Program-made: the position numbers and the translations under genes
The notes under the pieces: generated by a model
Seen by the model: the letters and a program-made list of their open reading frames with translations, nothing else
What the model was told of the DNA's origin: nothing
Database searches by the model: none
Assembly (NCBI GenBank): GCA_021234155.1
Contig: JAJEKV010000018.1
Location: 15,198,925 to 15,262,924 of the forward strand
Length of the DNA stretch: 64,000 nucleotides
Reading direction: 5' to 3'
From: Isoetes taiwanensis
Lineage: Eukaryota; Streptophyta; Lycopodiopsida; Isoetales; Isoetaceae
In this document: piece after piece, positions 1-9,642 of the stretch
Position numbering within the stretch: the first letter of the stretch is position 1
How the letters are laid out: every line of letters begins with the position of its first letter

Positions 1-400
1 GTTGGTTATATATGGAAGAGGTTATCATTAGGTTTATTCGATGTGACATGGCATATTATTGAAATGTGCCATTTATACAATGGTGCATAGAGCATGTCCT
101 AAGTTGTGGTTGATCGTGGCTAGTTAAGACTGTGTGAGTGAGTCGTAATGTTGCTTGTTCAACATAAGAAAACAAATGTGGAGGTTGTCACATTGTGATT
201 TGAGGTTGTTCTTTTGCTTTATGTTATTATTATGTGTTACCTAAAGTTTGGACTAAAGAAGCACATTCAATATGTAATTGTTATGGCATAGAATGACAAT
301 CAAATGTAATGGCTTTTAGGCTTTAGGTTGCATTTAAACATAATGTAGCTTGGGGAGGGTGGCACTTGGGACAGGGGCCAATGATACAACATAGAGCTAT
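1..400. other. Unassigned sequence at left edge
   Basis: I see no coding region, LTR end, tRNA or recognisable repeat here. The sequence is AT-rich and stop-rich in all frames. It is the flank of the tandem duplication that starts at 401. Confidence 0.4.
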
Positions 401-620
401 GTACGAAATTATAGGTTTACACTCTAGCTTTTGATTCAATAATGAATACGTATCCACAGACCTGAAGAAAGAAATGTATTGGCGTTTTTAATGTCTTTCG
501 CACATGGGCAGTACGAAATTATAGGTCTGCACTCTAGCTTTTGATTCAATAATGAATACGTATCCATAGACCTCAAGAAAGAAATATATTGGCATTTTTA
601 ATGTCTTTCGCACACGGGCA
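401..620. repeat. 110-bp tandem duplication (two copies)
   Basis: Bases 401-510 and 511-620 are two head-to-tail copies of a 110-bp unit that begins GTACGAAATTATAGGT and ends with CACATGGGCA or CACACGGGCA. They differ at only a handful of positions, so the duplication is recent. It does not contain an ORF. It lies outside any element I can delimit, on the 3' side of the minus-strand LINE fragment. Confidence 0.9.
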
Positions 621-1077
621 GAAATGAGAGTCTAATTCTCAATAGCTAAGTATTGGCGAAGAGAAATGTCATCCTTGCATGAGTAATAAGTTGAACAAAT
701 GCCATGGCTGCATGAGTAAAACAGCTTGAATAGACTCTTCTCTATGTGAACGGACTTTCAGAGGTATCGATAAAAAATGCTTGATGCACAAACAAAAACA
801 GGTTTTTCTTATTGAGAATTGTAATAAAAGGAACTCATTATTCCCTTCTGCATCTTTGTTTATACTCCTAATGAGACACCACATCTGTAGCAGACATAGC
901 AAACATGTACATATCTAAGGCAAAATGCGCAACATAGACAAAATAGGTATTGTACAACAGATAAAGTCATTCCACATGAAGGAGATAATTTGGAAATGTA
1001 CAAATGAATGAAATAAGAAGTGTATGATCTGGATCCCAAATCAAGACCCAAGTGGGACATGCGATTGATGCTTGCTA
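621..1077. other. Unassigned; possible LINE 3' flank
   Basis: No gene seen. The minus-strand LINE fragment ends its coding frame at about 1078, so on the minus strand this stretch could be its 3' untranslated region, but I see no clear poly-T (poly-A on minus) end that would mark the insertion boundary. Confidence 0.3.
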
Positions 1078-1588
1078 ACTAATTGCAGGAGCATGAAACC
1101 TACTATACTGCCATATCTGCCATCTTTTTATAGCAACAATTAATTTCTTAGGCATAGGAAGTAGGCAACTGAAATTTTCTAGCCAACTCAGCATAACGCG
1201 TCCGGATTTGATCATATACTGGGCAACTTTGAAGAGTATGAGATTCATCCTCAATGACTCCCATTTGGCAGCATTGACAGAGCCTGTCCTGGCGTGGCTC
1301 ACCAATCCATCTGCCCGTCTCAATTCAAATATGATGTGCCCCTGTGCGAATGGAGGCAATGAGTCTGCGCCTTTTCATGGGCAAGTGGGTACGCAGGTAG
1401 CATTGCAGGCCTCGTTCTAATGTGGGATTTATGTGGCACTGGTAGTGTGCTGCCTTGACCTGTTCAAGGGCACTGGCATCCCAAAGCTTGCTGAGGAAGC
1501 AAGCGTCATGATATTTCCTCAAGCTATGGTGATCTGCCTCTGTTTGCACATGTATGCACCTGTGCTCCTGCACGTTCCATCTAGATTG
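1078..1588 (-). pseudogene. LINE ORF2 C-terminal fragment (zinc-finger tail)
   Basis: Minus-strand frames encode the end of a LINE ORF2. A stretch rich in basic residues (residues such as KRRRLIASIRTGAHHIFEL) is followed, after a frame change near 1270, by CQCCQMGVIEDESHTLQSC. That is the Cys/His-rich motif (C-x-C-C, H, C spacing) found after the reverse transcriptase in many LINEs. The frame is interrupted, so this is a dead copy. It abuts head-to-head the plus-strand RT fragment that begins near 1582, and the two pieces look like different parts of one protein. That is the structure left by 5'-inversion during retrotransposition. The family assignment is by motif recognition only. Confidence 0.7.
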
Positions 1589-2302
1589 CAGTGCGTCAGG
1601 GTTGCCCCCTCTCCCCCACACTCTTTGGCCTATATATTGACCAGCTGGAAGATTGGCTCTCTGAGCACGGAGGTGCGGGCTCCCATCTCATGCATCACAC
1701 AATCCGACAACTCATGTATGCGGACGATGTCAACCTCCTGGCCTACACTCCAGAGGACATGCAACGTCACCTGGATGCTCTTGACACTTTTTGCCGATTC
1801 ACTGGCATGCGAGTTAACTTGGCTAAAACTAGGGTGCTGCTAATTTCATCATCCCGTCAGCCAAGGCTTCCCTCATTCACTTACCAGGGACAAGTTATAG
1901 AGGTGGCTTCGATCTACAAGTACTTGGGGATCGAGTTCTCTGCTACCACCCACTGGGATGCGGCCATCAGGTTGCAGCTCACGGCGGGTTGAAAAGCACT
2001 ATAAGGCAGAGTTGTATGCCTGGGGCCACCAGTCACACTTGTTTAGGGCCTTGGTCGAGCCGGTCCTCTTGTATGGGGCAGAAGTATGGGGTCCGGTGAT
2101 ATCCCTCAACACCTGGAATGATTTCGAGCAGGTGCAGAAAGCCTTCTTGGCACGAGCCCTTGGGGTACAGTCCACAGTTCCATACCAGATTCTACTCCAG
2201 GAGACAGGTTTTCTACCCATTCAGCGGGCTGCATTGGAACGCCATATCATTTACTTCCAGAAGGTGGTCGCTATGGGTGATACACGTTTGCCCAACCTTG
2301 CT
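1582..2302 (+). pseudogene. LINE reverse transcriptase fragment (5' inverted half)
   Basis: The frame from 1591 encodes RQGCPLSPTLFGLYIDQLE, then LMYADDVNLLAY with the YADD catalytic box, then a LINE RT thumb region. A frameshift near 1970 moves the rest into another frame (SHLFRALVEPVLLYGAEVWG), running to 2302. The frame is cut by the Tat element at 2303 and resumes at 17602, where PNLALAMAMGPQRLKAC reads on in frame after one TSD copy is removed. The N-terminal endonuclease is absent. This fragment points opposite to the LINE C-terminal piece at 1078-1588. Confidence 0.85.
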
Positions 2303-2892
2303 TCTTAGTCCTGTATGTCCTGGTACAAGACTATTCATGCACATGGAGGACCAGGTCAAGAACAAGGAGCCACAGTCAGGTCCAGGTCAGTCGTCAAAAG
2401 CCCAGCAGAAGACCAAGCAGCAGACCAAGCAGCAGACCACGCAGAAGGCCACACCCACGCCAAAGAAGAGGCCGAGAACAGACAAGTGACGGGCCGTCAG
2501 CGTCAGCATCAGCGTGATTTCAGGCACCTCAAGAGGCACCGCCAATATTCCTGCAAATCAGGCCTCCTTCCAGGAGTCGGCACCGAGACTATATTGGGCC
2601 AGAGGCCATTGTACTACATATGAGTAGAACTAGCACTCGAGTTTGGAGATGAGTTTTTGGTCTTGTCTCCATTTTGTTTCTCTCTATTGCGAGAGCTCAG
2701 GTATCATCATTGACATCAAGGAGTTTCGTTCTCATCATTGTGTTCTCATTGTTTTCTTTTGTTCTCTCTCTTTTCCTTTTCCTTCGTTTCTTTTGCAAAT
2801 CCCGCGTGACACAGCTACCAGATTCTCCTGTTGATCCACGGGTCCTCACAGAGGGCTGTTTTGCAGGAGTTCCCGAACACATACCCCAAACA
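2303..2892 (+). repeat. 5' LTR of Tat-type element
   Basis: About 590 bp, aligned throughout with the 3' LTR. The first bases are TC where the 3' copy has TG, so the terminal dinucleotide is mutated; it ends in CA (CCCCAAACA). It contains a CAG/CAA-rich segment with one extra 15-bp unit relative to the 3' LTR, and a pyrimidine-rich tract around 2740-2790. The two LTRs differ at several percent of positions, so this insertion is older than the Copia element nested in it. Confidence 0.9.
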
Positions 2893-2893
2893 C

Positions 2894-2911
2894 TGTCGCC
2901 ACTGCCGGGTC
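2894..2911 (+). other. Primer-binding site, tRNA-Asp-like
   Basis: TGTCGCCACTGCCGGG directly after the LTR resembles the complement of a plant tRNA-Asp 3' end (TGGCGCCGTTGCCGGGG from memory) with a few mismatches. It does not resemble the initiator-Met site used by the other LTR elements in this window. Confidence 0.5.
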
Positions 2912-3253
2912 TGATCCTTCTTTTTTTCCTTCTTTCCATCATGTCGGCTCGAGGTTTCACTCCTGAAGAACTTCTTTGCCAAACGGCGGCTCGACTGGAG
3001 CGCCATCAACGACGAGAGGTTGTTCGGGATATGTATGACACTGCCTATGACATTGAGGGTGGTCGTGTCCGCTCCAGAGATCAATCGGCACCTCCTACCC
3101 CTCGTGCTCATTCTCGACCAGGGTCTCCCCCTGTGTGTCGGCATTGTTCTCAACCTCAATCACCACATCATACGCCTGTTCAGCCCATGCCTCACTATTT
3201 CCAGACACCTGAAAGCACCTATATTCATATACCTTCAGGCCACACCCCTCTGC

Positions 3254-4108
3254 TGTTAGAAGTGTTGCATGGTTGGTTCATATCATAATCATGAAGAATT
3301 TGTGATGTTTAAGACCTGCAGATGCAAATGCAAAAAGAAAACAAAGTTGAGATGCATGCCTGCATATGCAGTATGAAACAGCAAATTTATAATGCAGGTT
3401 AAGGTTGTTAATGCAGAATGCAATCTCATGGTGGTAGTCAACATATGGATGCATAAGTCTGCTTAAGCAGAATGCATACAGAATTCAGAGAAGTTTCAAA
3501 GGTCACAATTGACCTATTGATACCATGGTCTCACAAATGAATAAGTTGAGAACCTATGGTCGTGGTTGTAAATATGAAGTTGGAAAAATGGTTCACTCGA
3601 AACCATTGACATATTGCATTTATAGAAACTATGTAAATATGAATAAGCGGCCAGTTTTGTTGGAGCCTTTTTCGATTTGAAAAAGGTCGGTCTAATCACA
3701 ATGGAACATACCGGATAAGCTTGGAGATCGGTTCGGCCAGACGGCCGAAACTACTCCTATATCTGTAAAACTAATAAGGATACTAGGTACTGGTTCTTCC
3801 GGAGGAGTTTGGGCATTCTAATTCGAAGCTAAGGTTGCTTGAAGGTTTAATTTTATTTGATAAGCATATACTTTCATATTATGCCAAGTTTATTCATTTC
3901 ATAAGTGGTCTATCCATTTTCATTAGTCAATGCATGAATTCGTGATTGAAAAATCTAAGGTGTTGCTATTGGTGTGGTGAAATTCAAATTAATATTGATT
4001 GTCTAGTTGTGATCAAAATTGATCTAAGTTGGCTATGAAATGATCAAGGGCATGTTCTTGCAACATTATAGTTGATCTAAAGACAATATTTGAATTAACA
4101 ATCCTACA
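3254..4108 (+). repeat. 5' LTR of young Copia element
   Basis: Aligned end to end with 6615-7469 with about nine substitutions and no large gap. It begins TGTTAGAAGTGTTGCATGG and ends AATCCTACA. The small antisense ORF inside each copy is incidental. Confidence 0.95.
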
Positions 4109-4109
4109 T

Positions 4110-4121
4110 TGGTACCAGAGC
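4110..4121 (+). other. Primer-binding site, initiator-Met tRNA type
   Basis: TGGTACCAGAGC directly follows the LTR. It is one base from the standard plant LTR-element PBS TGGTATCAGAGC, complementary to initiator Met tRNA. Confidence 0.85.
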
Positions 4122-4137
4122 ACAGGTTGCAGTCAGA

Positions 4138-5995
4138 ATGGCCAGTAGATTTGGAGCAGGGCTGTTAAATACCATAGACGTGTTCAAGGGTGACTCTGGC
4201 TTCCAGGTATGGAAGGAGAAGGTGAAACACGTTCTTCAAGTGGAGGACTTGTGGGATCTTATAGAATCCCCAGGAGATGTAACCAGTCTGTCAAACTCGA
4301 GAAGAAGAGTGGTGACTGAGACAAATGAAGAGAGTTCTTCAACACAAGGTGAGCAAAGTGTGGCAGGTGAGAGCAGAGAAGTTAGTACAACTTCTAGAGC
4401 AATGGTGGTGTCTGAAAATGCAAAAATTCGTGAAGCTCAGGGGATAATCATGAGCAAAGTAAGTTCTAGTATAGTTCTAAAGCTGAGAGGGATGACTCCA
4501 AAGCAGATGTGGAATTACATGTTGGCAACATATGAAGCTAAAACATCTTCCCAAATTGATTTGCTGGAGAATGAACTGAGGAGACTCAAATTCCATGACA
4601 AAGACAATGTAAATGACTTCTTCCAGAATTTTGACAATATAATGGATTTGGAAGGAGCTGGAGTATATTATACTCAACAACAGCAGGTGTTAGCCATCTC
4701 AAGGGTAGTCACAAACCTTGGATATCAGAACTATTGCCACAACAAGGCTTGAGGCTGAAAGAATGCTCAAAACAGAGCTTGAGCAAAACAGGGTACTAGA
4801 AGAGGAAGATACAACTCAAATCTTAATGGCCAAAGGTAAGGGTAAGTCTGAAAATCGCCAAGGAGGCAAGGTTGGTCCATGTTTCAGCTGCAATGAATAT
4901 GGTCATATCAAAATTAATTGTCCTAAGTTGTCTAAAGAGATAAATTGTTATAATTGTGGTGGAAGAGGACACTATGCCTCAAACTGCTCATCTCCAAAAG
5001 AAAATTTCAGAGGCAAAACTAGGGGAGGAAGGGGAAATCAAGGTTTTAGAGGCAGGGAAAGAGGAAGAGGCAGAAGATCAAATCCTGAAGCCAATATTGC
5101 AGAAGAAATACCTTTGGAAGAAGAAACAGGGGATGAAGAAGAGGAGGTAAGAAATTTGATTCTTTCATCTTGTGAGAAAAAATCTAATGATGATGATATT
5201 CTAATTCTAGATAGTGGAGCTGAGAAAACCATCACATGCTCAACCAAAATCCTAAAAGAATGTCAAGGAAATGGAGGAGGGCACATTCAAGTAGGGAATG
5301 GAAATTTGCAAAGAGTTGAAGATGTAGGGGTGCTGGAATTGTTTGACTTAAGGGGAAGAAAAGTAAATCTGAAAAATGTGCTTTGTGTTCCTAGTTTAGT
5401 TAGGAATTTGATCTCCATTGCTCAGCTGGTTGACATGGGGTTCAAAGTTGTTTTTGAGCAAATGCAATGTAAGGTTTTTGAAGGAAATGAATTAAAGTTT
5501 TTAGGGAGACGTGTTGGAAATCTATTTGGAATCAGTCCAAACTATTATGGCAGCATAAACTTAACAACAAATCCAAACCTTGAACTATGGCATGAGAGAC
5601 TTGGGCATACAAACATAAGAAATATAGAAATGATGGTGAGAAAAGGCTGGTTAAAATCTTCAGACAGCAAAATGGATGATTTTGTCTGCAAAGGGTGTAT
5701 GTTAGGCAAACATAGCAGACTGCCATTTACAAAAGCAAAGAAAAATACAAAAGAAATTCTGGAATTGATTCACACTGACATTTGTGGACCTCTAAATGTA
5801 ACAGGGATAACATGGAAACGTTATTTCATAACTTTTGTGGATGATTTTAGCAGGAAGACAAGAATCTACTGCCTCAAAACCAAAGATCTGGCCTTTGAAG
5901 CTTTCAAAAGGTTTGCAGCTGAAGTAGAGTGCTCAACAGGAAGAAAAATCAAATGTGTTCGATCAGACAGAGGAGGTGAGTACATGACTTTTAAG
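4138..5995 (+). pseudogene. Copia gag-protease-integrase (truncated)
   Basis: ATG 4138 opens MASRFGAGLLNTIDVFKGDSG, a Copia gag start that is also found in the second Copia element of this window. The gag frame breaks at about 4725-4750 and continues in the frame that ends at 6034. Two CCHC zinc knuckles (CFSCNEYGHIKINC, then CYNCGGRGHYASNC, about 4880-4990) precede a protease with active site DSGA (about 5212). The GAG-pre-integrase domain (LWHERLGHTNIRNIEMM then CKGCMLGKH) and the first half of the integrase core follow, with the first two catalytic Asp in HTDICGPL and RSDRGGEY. Integrase stops abruptly at about 6000 at a deletion junction. The frameshift and deletion mean no full polyprotein can be made. 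Confidence 0.9.
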
Positions 5996-6004
5996 TTTGC
6001 AAGT

Positions 6005-6620
6005 TATTGTAAATGTTCTAAGCAGGTACAATAGTAATCCAGGGAAGCCTCATTGGTTGACTGCAATGAAGGTATTAAGATTTTTGAAAGGCACGAAAAC
6101 AACAGGAATAGCATACAGTGGTAATGATTTACAATTAAAGGCATATGCAGATTCAGATTGGTGTGGAGACTTAGATGAAAGGAAATCTACTTCAGGGTAT
6201 GTGCTAATGTTTGGAGGAGGACCAGTATGTTGGAGAACAAAGAAGCAATCTTCTATTGCATTATCCACAGCAGAATCAGAATATGCTGCTACCACTTTGG
6301 CAAGCAAGGAGATAATTTGGAGCAGAAGATTTTTGAATGAGCTTGTGATTGAGCAAAGAAAAGGAACAACATTGTTTTGTGATCATCAAAGTTGTATAGC
6401 CATGTGTAAAAACCCTGTGATGCACGAGAGAACCAAACATATCGAAATGCAAATGCATTTTATAAGAGAAATGGTAAGCAAAGGTGTGATTGAACTCCAA
6501 TACATAAATTCTGAAAGTCAGTTGGCAGACATATTCACTAAAGGATTGAGTTACAACAGGTTTATGAAACTGGCAGAACTATTAAATTGCAGAGATTATG
6601 ATATGAAAGGGGAATGTTAG
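6005..6620 (+). pseudogene. Copia RT tail and RNase H (after deletion)
   Basis: The frame from 5997 reads VNVLSRYNSNPGKPHW, the last motif of Copia RT. RNase H follows, with YADSDWCGDLDERKSTSGY, the Copia signature STAESEYAAT, and the C-terminal TKHIEMQMHFIRE and LADIFTKGL. The ORF stops at 6618-6620, just inside the 3' LTR start. The region is intact as an ORF but is detached from the rest of RT by the deletion. A purine tract AAAGGGGAA at about 6606-6614 is the polypurine tract that primes plus-strand synthesis. Confidence 0.92.
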
Positions 6621-7469
6621 AAGTGTTGCATGGTTGGTTCATATTATAATCATGAAGAATTTGTGATGTTTAAGACCTGCAGATGCAAATGCAGAAAGAA
6701 AACAAAGTTGAGATGCATGCCTGCATATGCAGTATGAAACAACAAATTTATAATGCAGGTTAAGGTTGTTAATGCAGAATGCAATCTCATGGTGGTAGTC
6801 AACATATGGATGCATAAGTCTGCTTAAGCAGAATGCATACAGAATTCAGAGAAGTTTCAAAGGTCACAATTGACCTATTGATACCATGGTCTCACAAATG
6901 AATATGTTGAGAACCTATGGTCGTGGTTGTAAATATGAAGTTGGAAAAATGGTTCACTCGAAACCATTGACATATTGCATTTATAGAAACTATGTAAATA
7001 TGAATAAGCGGCCAGTTTTGTTGGAGCCTTTTTTGATTTGAAAAAGGTCGGTCTAATCACAATGGAACAGACCGGATAAGCTTGGAGATCGGTTCGGCCA
7101 GACGGCCGGAACTACTCCTATATCTGTAAAACTAATAAGGATACTAGGTACTGGTTCTTCCGGAGGAGTTTGGGCATTCTAATTCGAAGCTAAGGTTGCT
7201 CGAAGGTTTAATTTTATTTGATAAGCATACACTTTCATATTATGCCAAGTTTATTCATTTCATAAGTGGTCTATCCATTTTCATTAGTCAATGCATGAAT
7301 TCGTGATTGAAAAATCTAAGGTGTTGCTATTGGTGTGGTGAAATTCAAATTAATATTGATTGTCTAGTTGTGATCAAAATTGATCTAAGTTGGCTATGAA
7401 ATGATCAAGGGCATGTTCTTGCAACATTATAGTTGATCTAAAGACAATATTTGAATTAACAATCCTACA
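6615..7469 (+). repeat. 3' LTR of young Copia element
   Basis: Second copy of the 855-bp LTR, preceded by a polypurine tract and followed by TSD TCTGC at 7470-7474, after which Tat gag resumes. Confidence 0.95.
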
Positions 7470-8643
7470 TCTGCCGTCACAACCTTCTTCACCTCCTGCA
7501 GGGATGGGCTACCCTCAAGTGTCCTTTGGCCCTCCCCACGTTCACGAATTTCAGACTTCTCCATCTTTTCAGCACGCTCTTCCTGTTTACCAACTTACTG
7601 ATCTCAAGCCTAATGAGGAGGGCTCTCATGGTCCTTCCCCATCGGATGCTACCTTTTCTGCCCCTCCGGATTTTTCTGTTCCACCACCGCAATACTCTCA
7701 ACACATGGCTGCTCCACCTGTCTATGCGCCGGTTCAGCCTTCATCTCCTACTCATAATTTGAAGCTCACTTATCATACTTTTGGCAACACTAAAGGCAAA
7801 CCTCTGGATCAGAGTGCTCAGGCTCATATGGAGGAATTTGAGGCCTTGGCCCTTCTGAATAGTCACGCTCAACATCAACTCAAATTCCATATCTTCTCTA
7901 CCACCCTAAGAGGCGCCCCTCATCAATGGCTCATAGCCAACAAAAGCCACTGGAAGCAGAATTGGCAAGGAATGAAGACAACCTTTCTTTCTCACTATGG
8001 CACCACGGATGATGATCAACTCCTGCTCAAGCAACTCAATGATCTTCAACAGCAACCCGCGGAGTTTGCGCGTGATTTCACTGACCGTCTTCACATTCTC
8101 ATCAGTAAACTCCAGGAGTACCCCACTCAAAGCCAGATTTTGGTCTGGTTTCTGCAAGGCCTTCCTCCTGCCATTCGTCTCATCTGTGTCCCAAGTCTTT
8201 GGAGCAGGCGATTGAATTGGTCAATCACTCGGTCAATGTTTCCTCTCGAGGTGTTGCTCTCACGGATCTACCTTTCATGCCCCTGTCATGGTTCCTCAGA
8301 ATGCCGTCCAACCTCCACAAACAAATCCACAACGCTCTCAGATCTGGTGCCATATCTGTAAATATCAAGGACATTTGGCCAATGAATGCAACTCTTCAAA
8401 TGGGCCTCCTCATTGTAAAAGGCGCAATATGTGCAATCATGCCACGGAGGAATGCACTCGTTCTCATCCTACACCCTTCAGGAATAAAATGGTTTTTCAA
8501 GTCCAGACCACGCCTCAGCAACAACAACCATATCAACCTCAGCAATATCAAGCTCAGCCCACTCAACAGTATCAACAACCACAACAACCTCAGCAGTCAC
8601 GGAGACAAGGCTCTCGTCCTCCTTTTGATCCCTCCAAGGCTCA

Positions 8644-9642
8644 ATGCCCTCCAAGGCGTGCCCTCAACTTCCCCAAGTTCAAGTCCAACTTCCAGGTACA
8701 AATCAGCCAGCTTCAGTACGCCTCACGGCTTATCAGCTGTGGGTTGCCAATGGTAAACAAGGCCCCCGTCCTGTTTTGAGAAAGCCCCCACGGCCACCTC
8801 AACAGCAGCGACCTCAGCAAGCCGCATCTACCTCAAATCCTCTGGATCAACAAGCTCAAAAGGAAATCTATCAGGCACTCAACCCTCCAGTCCAGCAGTC
8901 CAATTGGGTTGATCTGGTCTCACGCCAGACCAGGGCTTCACGCCCCTTGACCATCATCCCTCACGACACGCAACCAGCCTTTGCTGTCGAGACGGTACCA
9001 CATGAAGAAGACAAAAAAGTGCATTTTGCGCCTGACCTCGATAAACTTATGCCTCACGTCATGCCCAAGGTGCGACAGAGTATTCTCAAACTCATGCAGG
9101 CTGCGGAAGGCCGCACACTAGCAAATGTTCATGCCACAACCAGAGCTCAGCAGCGTCAGGAGGCACCATCGTCATCTACCAGCACACGCTCTCAGCCGTA
9201 TCCTAACATAGCTGCAGAGGTGGAGCTTCTCAAAGAGGTTTCAGCTTCTTTACCTCAGTCTCCTGCTCCTTTGGATCCTGCTGATCCATTTTCACACGTT
9301 CCTTTGGAACTTCAAGAAGAACTTGCCAAGATCAAGATTCCTTTGAGTCTCGCCACTATTTTGAAACTCTGTCTGGCTCTTAAAGATCAGTTGCCTCTTC
9401 CCACTGTTCTGGTTGGAGCCGTCGCGACGTCAACACCTACGGTGCATGCCACGATGGGCAATCAACACATCAATCATGTTCAAATTGATGGAGGTAGTGC
9501 CGTCAATCTTATTACTGATAAGCTCAGAAAGCAATTGGGGATCAAACAACTCTATCGTGCCCCCTATGACATCAAGTTGGCCAATGGCCATATCACGCGA
9601 CCACAAAGGCGTCACTCCTCTCCTCCACATCAGCATTGCTGA
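8644..9642 (+). pseudogene. Tat-type protease region
   Basis: This ORF overlaps the gag tail in another frame. It has a Pro/Gln-rich N-terminal part, then a retropepsin-like segment near its end with HVQIDGGSAVNLI (about 9478-9513). Here the usual D-T/S-G triad is D-G-G, as in some Gypsy lineages or as a mutation. A shift near 9600 moves the protease tail (GVTPLLHISIADLKFPL) into the next frame. The enzyme would cut the Gag-Pol polyprotein. Confidence 0.75.

Larger units (their letters stand above)
3254..7469 (+). mobile_element. Ty1/Copia LTR retrotransposon with internal deletion (young)
   Basis: Two 855-bp LTRs (3254-4108 and 6615-7469) begin TGTTAGAAG and end CTACA, with TSD TCTGC at 3249-3253 and 7470-7474. 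I count about nine differences between the LTRs, roughly one percent, so this is a recent insertion into the Tat gag. Internally it has gag, protease, the GAG-pre-integrase domain and the first part of integrase. It then jumps at about 6000-6010 straight into the last part of RT and RNase H. The rest of integrase and nearly all of RT are deleted. It could move only with help from an intact relative. Confidence 0.95.
2941..8779 (+). pseudogene. Gag of Tat-type element (split by Copia insertion)
   Basis: Starts at ATG 2941 (MSARGFTPEELLCQ), is interrupted at 3253 by the Copia element and resumes at 7475. With the insert and one TCTGC copy removed, the frame continues uninterrupted through a Pro/Gln-rich segment. 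The capsid-like part (about 7760-8190) includes LKFHIFSTTLRGAPHQWL and a long helical region. Near 8190 the frame shifts, and again near 8290, where a CCHC zinc knuckle CHICKYQGHLANEC (about 8348-8389) and a second Cys-rich stretch follow, then a very Gln/Pro-rich tail. This is the structural protein that packages element RNA. The frameshifts make this copy non-functional. Confidence 0.85.

Noticed and set aside
3514-3699. Identical 61-codon antisense ORF in both Copia LTRs (also 6875-7060)
   Set aside because: Conserved only because the LTRs are recent copies; no domain and no coding signature.
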